A stretch of 64,000 nt of DNA from Symbiodinium natans (lineage: Eukaryota > Sar > Dinophyceae > Suessiales > Symbiodiniaceae). The position numbers were made by a program, and so were the translations under genes. Below the pieces are notes generated by a model, which had not been told where the DNA came from, did not search any database, and saw only the letters and a program-made list of their open reading frames with translations. The stretch lies in the NCBI GenBank assembly GCA_905221605.1, contig CAJNDS010001302.1:184001-248000 (forward strand), given 5' to 3'. Each line of letters begins with the position of its first letter. The first letter of the stretch is position 1. This document shows, piece by piece, positions 1-11,753 of the stretch.

Positions 1-526
1 GATATAAAGAAACACAGAAAATGTAAATCAACACGCTGGGACAAAGCAAACAAACCCACAACGAAAAAAATAAGCACACAGTGCCAGAACAAGAAAAACA
101 CTAAACAAGCAGTCAAGTTGTGGATAACTGGGGGGGGTACCATACATATATATATATATATATCTACATGAGTGTGGCCGGGACCATTCAAGCCTACTTG
201 GCCACTCTTTTTTGCACAGGACTAAAGCAGGTCCTTCACGTAGGCATCTTTGAAAGAATCGACATACATAAGCTGTAAATACGTACTCCCACCTAGGGTG
301 AAATATGACGTGTGATGAAGAATTAAATCCGAAGCAAATATTTCTGGGTCATGGCCTCTTAAAGCAAAACGAGAGAGCTCGTGATCTCTTAATACGAATC
401 TCAAAACGCGCCTATTTCGTAAAAGCTCATCAGGCTCTTGATATTTCGAATACGGATGTACCTCCTATTACCTCCTAATAGAATGAAGATTCTGTATCAC
501 TTAATGGGAAAGGAGATAGTTTTTTA
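1..526. other. AT-rich non-coding DNA
   Basis: No convincing gene is visible. A run of about eleven TA/CA dinucleotides sits at 143-165. Short ORFs here have no recognisable domain. Confidence 0.5.
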
Positions 527-885
527 AATCTAGTTTTGAATAGACGTGAAAAAGCTCCTCACGCCCTTGACGAAGGCGACGAGAATGACGCTCCGATCTA
601 CTTATCCACAGGCAAGGCAGGAGCATGACAGAACTCAATGAAGGCAGCACTTTCATCTCCTCGCCAGAAAGCAAAAGACGTTCGACTTCCTCTCCGGTAT
701 CACTCAATAGCAAACGAGATCGTTCTTCAGAGCTAGTTCTTAATGGAAGTGAAAAGCTCCTGATGCTTTTGACGAAGGCGACGAGAAATCCGAGTTCCGA
801 TCTACCAGGCAGGAGCATGACAGAACCGTTCCTCAATTTTACTGAAGGCTGCACGTTCATCTCTTCTCTTCGCAAGATAGCACAA
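527..885. repeat. imperfect ~200-bp tandem duplication
   Basis: Two diverged copies lie side by side, at about 527-690 and 727-885. Both contain a block on 'aaaagctcct', then 'gacgaaggcgacgagaa', then 'caggcaggagcatgacagaa' and a 'ttcatctc' block. Open frames occur on both strands across the duplication, which is what a repeat without stops gives; no domain is recognised. Confidence 0.6.
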
Positions 886-3380
886 GATCCGCTACTTCGC
901 TATCGAGGGGATGAGTGTGTATGACAACATCGCCACAGTATCTCATGCTAACTGACACTGCTGCACAATACTGGAAATAGTAGTAGCACCCACAAGTACC
1001 GCGTCAGCTCCACCAATTCCAGTCCCTGACACCTCGCCCAGGTGCCTGGATGCCACCCTCTTCCCAACACGACTGGAGCTGAGCCAAAGCTACATCTCGA
1101 CCGCCTGCAAAGCCTGGGGTGTGAAGTCTCGGGATGCACACGAAAAAGATGGATTTCTGCAACTTGCCGCTTGTACCACACGTGAATCCCGTCCCAGCAG
1201 CCAGTGGCCCAACCAGCGGCCTTCATGGCAGTCGGAGGCAGCATCGACACGAACCTGAGGCCGGCCCTTCCCCATCAATAACAAATGCCTGAGCATATTG
1301 TTTACGTTGAAGCGTCAAGAAACTGGCCATCCCTGAGCAGCACACCCCTCACCCCTGTGTTTGCGGGTCCAAAACCTCTCCAGATAGGCTTCCGGAGAGG
1401 CTTCCAGGAGCAAACTCCTCTAAAGTCTCGGGCTACAAGGAAGGACGCTTGACAAAAAAAAACCGCAGCCCGCAGCCATACGAGGAATTGGCACCGCAGC
1501 ATGTTGACTGCGGTTGACTGCGGCCCATGCGACAGGGGCCAACCCTCGAATCATCTGCGCTTGGTTACATGTGAAGCACACCCATCCTCGCCACCGCCAA
1601 ACAGGCCGACATGCTTGTCTGCATCTATGCCAGAAACTATGCCAGCGTCGGCCCTAAACAGTGTAAGACGACAAGCTGCGAAAGCGTCATTTGCAACACC
1701 ACAAAATGCAAATCCCCTCGTACCGATGCACGAAGCCAACCATAGCTGAATGTCAAAATGCGCCCAAATGCGTGCCTTGGTAAAGAAGTCGCACGAAGAT
1801 ATGACTGTATAAGTGTAAGAAGAGGATGAAAGTTAAATCGCAAAACTATATCAAATTGCCAAATATGACTTTCTCTTTCGTTCGTTGTCTGTCCAACATA
1901 GTTAATTAGAGGGTCTTTAGAAGCATATGTGGATGTGAAATGAAAGTGCCAGCAAAATATCGTGTCGTCCACAAGCCTGACAAAGTGCAGAACACCTAGT
2001 GGACCACGATTTCCAGTACGGCATGTGCGCAGTACCTGGGCTTTGCGTTGTTTGGGGCCCCTCTTGACGTCTTAAGCTGGCACGCCCTCAGGAACGTCAC
2101 GAGGGTCATACGCACACAAGAAACACCGAGAGGGTCATCAACATCGAGGCGGTCCGCCACAGCGATCTCAGCTTACAGCCCCAGCTGTAAGCAGTGGAGG
2201 CCAAAGTACTTACAACTCTGAGTAAATTGGTAGCCCACTTAATCGCTACAGAAAGCGCTTGCTTGCACAACGCTCGCCGTCAATGCTACATTTGATCCAT
2301 GAATACCGTCGTGGCAAATGACCACGAAATTTCAACCCGGCCTGCTTCAATTTCCTTGTTGACCACTTCGCTAGATCGCTCTCGATTGTTCAGTTCTGCG
2401 ATGCAAGAGGCCGTGTGACCCAAGTTCCGTAGGCACCCCTTGGCGCCGGTCTGGGTCCAGAACATGCTTAAGGGTTCCCATGTGTCTTCATGGCTTTCGC
2501 GGACGCTGCCAGCAGACGTGCTCTGAGTGCAAAGTGCCTATGCCGAGTGTTCGGTGGATTCAGCTACTGTTTTGCTACCGAGATTGCTCAAGATGCTCTG
2601 CACGAAGCTTTCGGAACGAATATTGCCATGTCACAGAGGGCGGTCTCAGACTGGTTGGTTTCTCATCAGTTGTGTGCTTCTGAACCCACCTTTGGACTTG
2701 TGGTTGTGCGAAGTCATCTTTGTGCAAGGAGCGTAAACGTAAACCATGCCCGACCTCTGAAGTCTTTTGGTAAAACTGGTTAGCGTGACTGCGACAGTGA
2801 CGCTAGTGGACATTTGCAGATGCTGAACAACGCCTGGACTTATGCTACCAGTAAGGGCTTATGCAAATAAAAGCAAATTGTGGTCTCTGGGAAGTGGCGG
2901 TACAATCAATACAGGCTTGCTTTCGTCTTGCACTTGCAGAATCCCATGCATTGCTTTGGTTGTTTTTGGTTGGCTCCCTCTTGGGTTCTGGCAAGATTCG
3001 CAAGGTTCGCAAGATTCGCAAGATTCGCAAGACTTGTCGAGGTGCAGGTTGAACACGCCGAGCGCGAGCAGCGCTGTGGACCTGACGCAGCAGCGCTCGT
3101 GCCCCTCATAGTTCAGGGCCTGCCAGCGGACAAAAGCAAAGAACTTTGTTCAATGGCTTTAGTGGGTATGAAGGGATGTCGACACGTGCTTCAAACCTTG
3201 GCTCTTGGAAAGTCTTCAACACTCTTGGAGAGTTTGGACAACCCACCGGACCTCCACCTCCAAGTTCCGCAGCCAGAACCAAGATCGAAGCACGTGCCAC
3301 ACCTTGGACACGGCCACATCGAGCACCGACCATTGCCCGCGTCTTGTGAGCTTTTCAAGTTTTGCACAGCGAGAGACAAG
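886..3380. other. non-coding DNA, no gene recognised
   Basis: Only short ORFs on all frames, none with a recognisable motif. A small 9-10-bp tandem repeat on 'caagattcg' lies at 2992-3034. Confidence 0.5.
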
Positions 3381-3682
3381 GAGCGGGAGAGAGAGAGAGA
3401 GGGAGAGAGGGAGAGACGGGAGAGAGGGGAGAGAAGGGGAGAGAAGGGAGAGAAGGGAGAGAAGGGAGAGAAGGGAGAGAAGGGAGAGAAGAGGAGAGAA
3501 GGGAGAGAAGGGAGAGAAGGGGAGAGAAGGGAGAGAAGGGAGAGAAGGGAGAGAAGGGGAGAGAAGGGAGAGAAGGGAGAGAAGGGGAGAGAAGGGGAGA
3601 GAAGGGAGAGAAGGGGAGAGGGAGGGGGAGAGGGAGGGGGAGAGGGAGAGGGGGGGGGAGAGAGGGGGAGAGAGAGGGGAGA
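3381..3682. repeat. GAGA/GAGAAGG purine-tract satellite
   Basis: About 300 bp of almost pure purine on the plus strand, built from GAGAGA and GAGAAGG(G) units. It creates overlapping long ORFs in several frames, none credible. A tract like this can form triplex DNA. Confidence 0.95.
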
Positions 3683-4649
3683 GGAGACAGCAGTCTCATG
3701 CTTTCGTGGTTTGTGCCTATTGTTTACGAGCGACCCCACGGGAAGGCATGCCCTGCATGATCTCCACGACGCCAGCGACCAGGTTACAGAGACCTCTCCG
3801 GGTTTTTATCGGGGGCGACACATAGAACAGACAGAGTCGACAGAAGAGACCCCCTGTCCTCGCAGGACGGTCTTGCCCGGCCAGTCCTCATCTTTCGTGA
3901 GCTCCTCGAATAGACCCGCTCTATTTTAACGCTGTCTTAAAGCCACTGAAAAGATTCTGGCCAGGGGCGCGTGTAGGGAGGCTCGGGTTCAAAGTTTCAC
4001 GGGCGGCAACACAGCTCTGGAAGGGCAGGGTACGTTCACCGTATGGCAGGGTAACTCAATGCAGCAAGCATGAATTTGCACATCTAAGCGGTCTTCGGGG
4101 TTGGCATTAGCAGGCTGCTGATGCTGCGGCCTCGTCAGCACTGCGCACACGTTGAAGTACAATGTCAAGCTGGTTGTTCCTTGAACAGGACATGCAGACA
4201 TGATCAGACATGGCAGGTCATGACTTCACACGGTGGAAAATGAAGATAACGCTAGTGCGCCCAGCATCTCCAGCGACGCAAGGCCGTTGAGCAGACTCAT
4301 CAGGGCACTTACAAAGGTGAAGCAGCCTGGCAAAACGGTGGCGAGCATCTGGCATTTGGTTTTTCGATGCCAAGCTTACATTGATGCACCAGGCACCGAC
4401 ACACTACTCTTTCTCTGTCACGCACACAGGCGCCTCGCATGTCATGATCTCCCGAATCGAAATGGAAATCGCGTTTCGAAACATCAGCGGAAGCCGAGTC
4501 TAGGCAGTCCTGCCAAGGAAGTGATGTGTGGGTTTTACTGCAATTGCTGCTACTGAATTCAGAGCGTTGGAAAAAGCCTGTGCTGCATCCAGTTCCATTC
4601 GGAGCTTTCCCTTGTGTTGCCCGCCTGCTTCCCACGTTTATACTTGCGC
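3683..4649. other. non-coding DNA, no gene recognised
   Basis: No ORF with a recognisable domain and no obvious repeat was seen between the purine tract and the CAAA microsatellite. Confidence 0.45.
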
Positions 4650-4857
4650 AAACAAACAAACAAACAAACAAACAAACAAACAAACAAACAAACAAACAAA
4701 CAAACTTTTTGTTAAACAAACAAGCAAGCAAGCAAGCAAGCAAACAAACAAACCAACAAACAAAAACACACACACACACACACACCCACACGCACACGCA
4801 CACGCACACGCACACGCACGCGCACACGCGCACACGCACGCGCACACGTGCGCGCGC
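4650..4857. repeat. compound (CAAA)n-(CAAG)n-(CA)n-(CGCA)n microsatellite
   Basis: CAAA units (about 4650-4705) pass through CAAG/CAAA (4718-4765) into CA (4766-4790) and then CACGCA/CGCG alternation up to 4857. The purine-pyrimidine alternation at the right end could adopt Z-DNA. ORFs across it are artefacts. Confidence 0.95.
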
Positions 4858-5576
4858 GGACCTTGACTACAAGTAGTCATCCCCGAGCAGGATGTGTGAA
4901 AATCCAAATCGCGTCTGCTACCACGCAACAACAACCACTGAAAACTCAAATACAAGCCGACAGATTGAACGGGAAATTCGCTTGAAGATAGACAGCTCAC
5001 GTGTTAGCAGACAAGACGTCCTCTGCATCTTGCAGTCTGTTCGACAACCTTTAGATGCCGCACAGAGGGATACGGGAGGCATGCCGGAGGGATGCGGGAG
5101 GGATACGGGTGGGAGGGATACGGATGGGTGCGACATCACAAAACGATGCTTTTCAACTCAAATCACATGCAATATGCTTTACCGGAGTTCTGTCGTCATC
5201 AATAGGTCCATGCACAACATCCACAAAAATCGATGTCCAAGTCACATTAGCTTGATGCTGTCCTCCATGGCAACCATATCCTGGAAACTCGTGCAAGTAC
5301 AGCAAAAACAACATTGAGTGCCAGCGGACACATGCGCCAAAACAGGATGCCTTGGCCCAACGGTCGTGAACCTGAGGCAGGCGGACTCACGCATCCTGTT
5401 CAGGGACTTTTCGATCTTATCATGACCCTTGAAAGCTTGCATTCGAATGTTCAATGCCCCATCAGCTGTAGGTATGCAAGATTCAAATGTGAGGTTACTT
5501 GAAGCCCAAGACACAAAGTTTCCAACGTTTTGGGTCGGGGTTCTCTATGTTTGAACACAAGAACCTTTTTTACGCT
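4858..5576. other. non-coding DNA, no gene recognised
   Basis: Contains a small GGGATACGGG-type repeat (about 5065-5125) and otherwise nothing recognisable. Confidence 0.4.
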
Positions 5577-5652
5577 TTGTACCTTTCACCCTTTTTCACC
5601 CTTTTCACCTGTTTCACCTGTTTCACCTGATTCACCCTTTTCACCCTCTTCA
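5577..5652. repeat. 10-bp minisatellite on TTTCACC
   Basis: Seven or more units of the type CACCTGTTT/CACCCTTTT in tandem. Confidence 0.85.
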
Positions 5653-6840
5653 TCCTTTCCGAAACAACCACTTCAGCTCATGCCTCCGCTTTGGCATCCG
5701 CGGCAGCTGCATCTCCAGCAGTTGGCGTCCGTGCGCCGCCCATGGCATAATTCATTCTTGTCGGCCAACTGTTGGACGAACAATTTTGGACTTTGGGCGA
5801 CACAAGTGCAAGATAAACAAGACGAACGAAACAACATGGAACAACACTCGCAAGTACCCTACTCGTAACTCTGAATGCGTCAACTCTTGCACAGATGTCA
5901 AGTCGGAGTTGGAGTCATCAAAAACATACATTTACCGCTTGCAAAGGCTTTCAAAGGTCTCGTAGAAGGTCCCTCGGAACAAGGCTTTGAATGACTGCCA
6001 CACACTGCACTTCAACTCAATCTCGCATGGTTCGGATAATTTTGTAGAAACATGTGGGTTCCGTTCTTTTACATGTACAACATAAATTACGGATGAAGGT
6101 TGAACTGACATGAGCATCGACTTCAAAGACTTGACATGTCTCTAGTTGATCTTGCAAGTCGTTACAATGATCCATACACGCAAGCCCGGGCCGTCACGAC
6201 TCCGCAACTCCAGAATTTTCCTGCCCGTTCTCTTTTGCTATTGGTCGAGCTGCTGATGCAATCTTTACAGTTTACACAAAACCCAAAACTTCTCGTCGAA
6301 TATACGAAAGGAGCTCATGTATGAATGTTTGCTCGACAAAATGGCGCCACGAGTAATTCTGTTTGGGTAAGAAGTCCCTGATGAACGAAACAAGCGCCCT
6401 CGGTGCAAAGAAGCATATCCTCCCTAGCTCAAATTGAAGTTTGCTTTCCGGTTCAAAACTCTGATCCAAGCAAACTGTCCTTGCCAGGGGCCCGTTCAAA
6501 TCAGACAAAGCTTGGGCCGATCAGTTGTGCATGTTCCGTCTGACCGGCTTCAACGACACCTACCTCGAGAGCTCAAAGGTTGACAGCCGCTCCTTCCTCT
6601 TTGTGGAGTTCCCACTAAACCCTGGCGGGGCTCTCAACTGGGCCAGTACTTTTTACTTAGAAGTTCATGGAAAACTTTGTCCAAATTTCAAACATCGCAC
6701 TTGCAGTACATCACCCACATGTTCCTCCAAAGATGTTCTCACGAAATTATTTCAAGTTTCGCTTCCAATTTTAATAGACCGATTTTGCACACATTGCGTT
6801 CCAAGGATGATCCTTCCGTCATCTAGCCTGCTCAGCAGGG
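5653..6840. other. non-coding DNA, no gene recognised
   Basis: Short ORFs only. The 3' end leads into the decayed LINE fragment, whose upstream RT motifs are not visible here. Confidence 0.4.
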
Positions 6841-6880
6841 CCCTCTGGGCTGCGTCGGTGAGCAAGAACTGACACAGCCG

Positions 6881-7567
6881 ATGAAGCGCAACATGCATCT
6901 CGCGTGCTCGGGATGCAGCTTCCTGCAGCTACAGGATTTCTCGGGTGGGTTCAAGCGTGTACCGCACCCCTCGGCTGGAGGCCAGCAGGGTTGCCCGCTC
7001 ATGACAGCTTGCCACGCTGTCGTGCATCGCATGCTCTGGGAATCCTTGGGGTTGGTTGAACCTCCTGTTGCTACAGGCGTGGTGTTGCCCCAGCTCTCGC
7101 CTCCAATACAGCTTGATATGGCCCCATGCTTCGCTGATGATGGCCTCCTGGCAGGTGAAGCCACTGAGGTCCTCCGTGCTGTGCGTCACTTGAAGACCGT
7201 CATGCCTACAGTTGAGTTGCAATTCTCCAACCTTGTTGCTGCGGCATCAGCTGGCGCATATCACCGGGTCAATTTCGATCCCTTCCTGGTTGCTGGTTGC
7301 ACGGTTAATGGTGAAGGCAACTTTGAAATCCTTAAGTTTTTCATGGCTCTGAAACATACTGCTCCACCTTCTGCCGCAGGGTTTCGGACAAACAAATCAC
7401 TGCGCTTCGCGCCGTAGGTCGGCTGCAGGATGCCCAGGTCGGCTACTACTTTCTGCGTTGCCCCTGCAACGCCTCCCGCATGCAGTACCTTAGCCGTGCA
7501 ACGCCGGCCGGTGTTTGCACGTTTTCGCTGGCTGCTTTCGATGCTGGGGTTCCTGAAGCTTTTGAGG
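6881..7567 (+). pseudogene. decayed LINE-type (non-LTR) reverse transcriptase fragment
   Basis: The frame from 6881 to 7417 encodes GGQQGCPLMTACHAVVHRML, matching the QG(D)PL block of non-LTR reverse transcriptases, and then FADDGLLAG, the catalytic (F/Y)ADD block. The frame then shifts: from about 7381 a second frame reads ALRAVGRLQDAQVGYYFLRC and continues to a stop at 7565-7567. This resembles the region downstream of the RT domain in LINE proteins that reaches the 'SRATPAG...FDAGV' segment. The upstream palm and endonuclease domains are missing, so this is a dead fragment of an old insertion. The family call is from motif memory; the exact clade is unknown. Confidence 0.75.
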
Positions 7568-8244
7568 AAGTATGACGTCGTGCGCGTATCGTCGGGAGCC
7601 AAGTTGCACTCCACGAAAAATTGTTCGTTTTGGTTGTGTTTGGTCCCCCTGTCTTCTAGCTCGAAACCTCGAGCATCCAGCACACTTCCAGCACTCTGCC
7701 GACTCCTGGGCAGACTTCGAAACGTCTGAGATAGGAAAGAACAACCGTCGAAGTGTGCCGTTCACAGCCAGGCTGAAAGTTTTGCCCATGTTTATGTGGC
7801 ACATTGGCCAGGGATTCTCGACTGCGTGTCCGTGCTGGCACCGAAAGGCAGCGCAAGTGGAATTGTTTTGATTCTAAAATTATACTTGGTTCCTTGACAT
7901 CGATGAAAGCCTTAAACTCATCCCCTTTTTTGAAAGATGGACAAGTCGTTTTGATGGTTGATATTAAGTGGTTGTTGATGGTAGGCAGACGGCAGCAGAC
8001 TTCGGGTCATGCGCTTTGCCTACCAGCCGTCCGTTCTACCAGTGCAGTGGGTGTGCAGGCCAGCACCAAAAACTTATTTTTGCCACTTGCCCCACTTGCC
8101 CTGTGAAAGATGTTCTTGCTCCACATCCTTGCGCAAGACATGTTACAAAAAAACGAAAATCCTGCAAATACCAGTGTTATGGGCATGGACGCAATACGAA
8201 TGACATTCTTATCCCCCAACCAACTGTGCACACAACGCCCCCAC
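7568..8244. other. non-coding DNA downstream of the LINE fragment
   Basis: Could hold further LINE remnant, but no conserved block was recognised. A short cysteine-containing frame at about 7990-8105 (CSGCAGQ...CPTCP) is too short to call. Confidence 0.35.
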
Positions 8245-8632
<388 letters not shown>

Positions 8633-8854
8633 AGACGCTGGTACCATTCACGATGGTGCACTTTTCTAGGCTTCCTACTGCTAAGGCCTAGGTGTTGCGC
8701 ATATTTCATGCTCCAGTCCGCCTTCCTTTTTTCTTGTTGTTCCGTGTACTTGCAACGTACGCCTTGCCAGTTTGGGTTTGGGGCTGTTAAACTGAAACAT
8801 CGGTGTTTACGACACTTCGTGGCTTCTTTGCGCGCGAATGGCCAGAGCATCCAT

Positions 8855-9215
8855 GTCCGCACGATGATAACGTCCGTGTTACCAGCGCATCCATGTTGAC
8901 ACGATGACAACTGGTAACGTCCGTGTTACCAGAGCACCCATGTCCGCACGATGACAACGTCCGTGTTACCAGAACATCCATGTCCGCGCGATGATAACGT
9001 TTGTGTGACCACTGCGTGCGCATGGCCAGAGCATCCATGTCCGCGCGAAGATAACCTCCATGCAAAGACATCGGAATTTGCGACACTTCGTGGCTTCACG
9101 GCGTGCGAATGGCCAGAGCATCCATGTCCGCACGACGATAACGTCCCTGTTACCAGAGCACTTATGTCCGCACAATGATAACGTCCTTGTTACCAGAGCA
9201 TCCATGTCCGCTTGA
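8855..9215. repeat. ~50-bp minisatellite (TCCATGTCCGC unit)
   Basis: At least seven units share the core 'ccagagcatccatgtccg', followed by 'cacgatgataacgtccgtgtta'. Part of a longer unit with 'gacacttcgtggcttc' occurs at about 8812 and 9082, so a higher-order arrangement is present. Confidence 0.85.
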
Positions 9216-9324
9216 GCCCATCACTGAACCCCGCTCAGCGTCTTCCATGTCAAACAAACAAGATAAAAGGAACTCTGCCAATCACCTGCCATCAGCTGAA
9301 GACACTGTAACACGCGCGCTTTTC

Positions 9325-9746
9325 CTCCTACTACTACTACGACGACGACGACGACGACGACGAACTACTCTTAGCTACTACTAACTACAACTAACCACTA
9401 CTACCTACTACTAACTACTACTAACTTTTTCTATACTATTAACTGCTACGAACTACTCCTAACTACTACTAACTACTACTACTAATTACTACTACCTACT
9501 AACAACTACTATAGCTACTGCTAACTATTACTAACTACTACTAACTACTACTAACTACTACTAACTACTACTAACTACTACTAACTACTACTAACTACTA
9601 CTCACTACTACTCACTATTACTTACTACTTCTTCTTACTTTTTCGAACTACTACTAACTCCTACTGACTACGACTAACTCCTATTAACTACTACTAACTA
9701 CTACTAACTACTACTAACTACTACTAACTACTCCTAACTAGTACTA

Positions 9747-9840
<94 letters not shown>

Positions 9841-9853
9841 ACTACTACTACTT

Positions 9854-9949
<96 letters not shown>

Positions 9950-10130
9950 AGTACTACTAAGTACTACTAAGTACTACTACCTAACTTCTACTAACTACCA
10001 TTAGCTGCTCCAAAATACTACTAACAACTATTAACTACTGCCAACTACTACTAACCACTACTACAACACTTCTACACTAAGTACTATTAACTACTACTAA
10101 CTACTATTAATTTTACTAACTTCTCCAACT
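9325..10130. repeat. (CTA)n / (ACTACTAACT)n satellite tract
   Basis: About 800 bp of CTA-based repeats: a short ACG block, then ACTACTAACT units, a pure CTA core at about 9750-9945, and more decayed units to about 10130. It is the same trinucleotide family as the tract at 8245-8632. Confidence 0.95.
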
Positions 10131-10970
10131 TCTATTCACTGCTGCGGGGACAGGGCTGAACGCTACATGAAGTATCTTTCTTGTCCCATGGATTGCTGGC
10201 GTAAAATGATAAAGTACAACACGCCCTTCAATCAAGCGCAGCAGCAAAGTAAAGGCCAAAAAAGATTTCCACTTGTCTGTTATGGCTTCTTCGTGATCAA
10301 GGAAGAATTTCTGAGAGACGAGGGTAGTGACAGTGAGGAAGTCATTGCACCACCTTAGATCTTTTAACCTTGCAGTCACGGTGCGCAAAAAACTCCTTTC
10401 AGTGTTTTGTTCACTTCGTTCACTTAGAAACCCCTTCCAAAATGTCTGACAGTGTCGCGCGGTCAACTTTTACCGCTGAAAAAACGCCGCGCACGTCCGA
10501 AGAGTGGGCGCCGCATGAGCTGCGCCGCGAGGCGCTACGACCTCTTTTAGGTCTCGCAGCAACTCAGTGGTTCGCGGTTCAATGTCGTCTCCGCGTCTCA
10601 CTTCTGAAAAAGCCCAGCATTGCAACCTGAATCTGTCTGACAAGTCAAGATTTGACCCACACAACTAGTCGCAGGGATCAAGTCCAAATGCAAGGTTTTT
10701 TTGCATGTACAGCTTGCTTCTCTGTTCACAAGTAAGAGCAAAAGTTACAGTAATCCATAAACTTGCCAGCGTCATTGTCAATGCACAACTTTTTAACAAC
10801 ATTGTTTTGCATGTCTCATTTCTTACTTGGTGTTCGAACATTGCGAGCTTGAAGCAAATTGCGTGAGTGATTTTGTTTTCTGCCACACAATCGCATTTTG
10901 CGATTATCCTGCACGACCGTTTGACCGTTGCAGCTTTGAATCTAAGAAATTTTCAAATAATTTGACGCTA
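10131..10970. other. non-coding DNA, no gene recognised
   Basis: Short ORFs only; none carries a recognisable domain. Confidence 0.4.
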
Positions 10971-10973
10971 GAT

Positions 10974-11258
10974 GACATGTCGGATGCGGAGGACCAATCC
11001 GAGGCACAGGTAAATGATTGGCGCTTCTTGGAGCTGCGAACCACTGACCTTGCAGCTTTGCGAGAAGTGGATGTCTCAGTCGCTTTCCGACTGCCAGTCA
11101 TCTTCGAAGCGCATTGGAAAGGGATCAGCACCACACCCACCAAGCATGGGCCAAAACGTCCCTGTGAGTGGTGTGATGCAGCTACTGCTCACAAGGCTGC
11201 CATTAAGGGGCTCATGCGAGCTAAACATCCAACCAAGCAGCAACTCAACAGCTTCTGA
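10974..11258 (+). CDS. unrecognised ORF just upstream of the copia element
   Basis: Within a longer open frame that begins at 10827, the segment from the ATG at 10977 has ordinary protein-like composition: acidic start (MSDAEDQSEAQ), a middle part with VDVSVAFRLPVIFEAHW and a CEWC pair near the end. A following frame (about 11262-11550) is also fairly protein-like. I recognise no family. It could be an exon of a cellular gene or a remnant of another transposon's coding region interrupted by the copia insertion at 11551. The start and any splicing are unresolved. Confidence 0.3.
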   Translation, partial: DMSDAEDQSEAQVNDWRFLELRTTDLAALREVDVSVAFRLPVIFEAHWKGISTTPTKHGPKRPCEWCDAATAHKAAIKGLMRAKHPTKQQLNSF

Positions 11259-11550
11259 TTTCAGATGTACTGCCATGGCACCTCCAAGGACTCTGATCCT
11301 TCGGCTCTCGTGCGGCAGATACATCCTTCCCCTTTCAGCAGGACGAAGGTGTTGTGCAGTGCAGGCAAATCCAGGAAGCTGTCCGGGTGATGTGGCTCGC
11401 GGCCCAAACCTCAATGACAAGATACAGAGATATCCCCATTCCGGACGGCATCCCTGAGTGGGGGTTGATGAGCAAGAGCTGCCTCCAATGCAGTTCATGC
11501 CCAGCCGTACGCGTTCCCATACCACCTCAGATGGCCATCGCTCCTCTGAC

Positions 11551-11641
11551 TGTGAAAAAGAGAGAGCTGTCCGCACTTGTGTGAGAGATCAGGGTTCGTG
11601 CTTTCAAGGGAAAAGGTACCGGAGGGACCTTCGTTTTTTCA
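11551..11641 (+). repeat. left LTR of the copia element
   Basis: Starts TGTGAAAAAG and ends CGTTTTTTCA. It differs from the right copy at only two positions noticed (agatcagg/aggtcagg and accggagg/accagagg). At 91 bp it is very short for a copia LTR. Confidence 0.75.
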
Positions 11642-11643
11642 CG

Positions 11644-11656
11644 TGGTAGCGGAGCT
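11644..11656 (+). promoter_or_regulatory. primer binding site, tRNA-iMet-like
   Basis: TGGTAGCGGAGCT lies two bases after the left LTR. It closely matches the copia consensus TGGTATCAGAGC, which pairs with initiator tRNA-Met. This position fixes which direct repeat is the 5' LTR. Confidence 0.7.
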
Positions 11657-11753
11657 TGTGCCTTGTGGTACGAGCCCGTGTATGGTCTTTGGTTGTCTGT
11701 CAGGACTCTGTGAGTGCCTGGAGGCAAGTTTGGGTTTGGAGCCCAGACTGCCA

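Noticed and set aside
2880-3929. 349-codon ORF with long GERRER repeats, and its antisense partners
   Set aside because: Created by the GAGA/GAGAAGG tract, which has no stops; open in several frames.
11577-11753. Extension of copia gag to an ATG at 11577
   Set aside because: The segment lies in the LTR end, primer site and leader; the same MCERSGFVLSREKVPEG translation appears at the right LTR (20835), so it is repeat, not protein.
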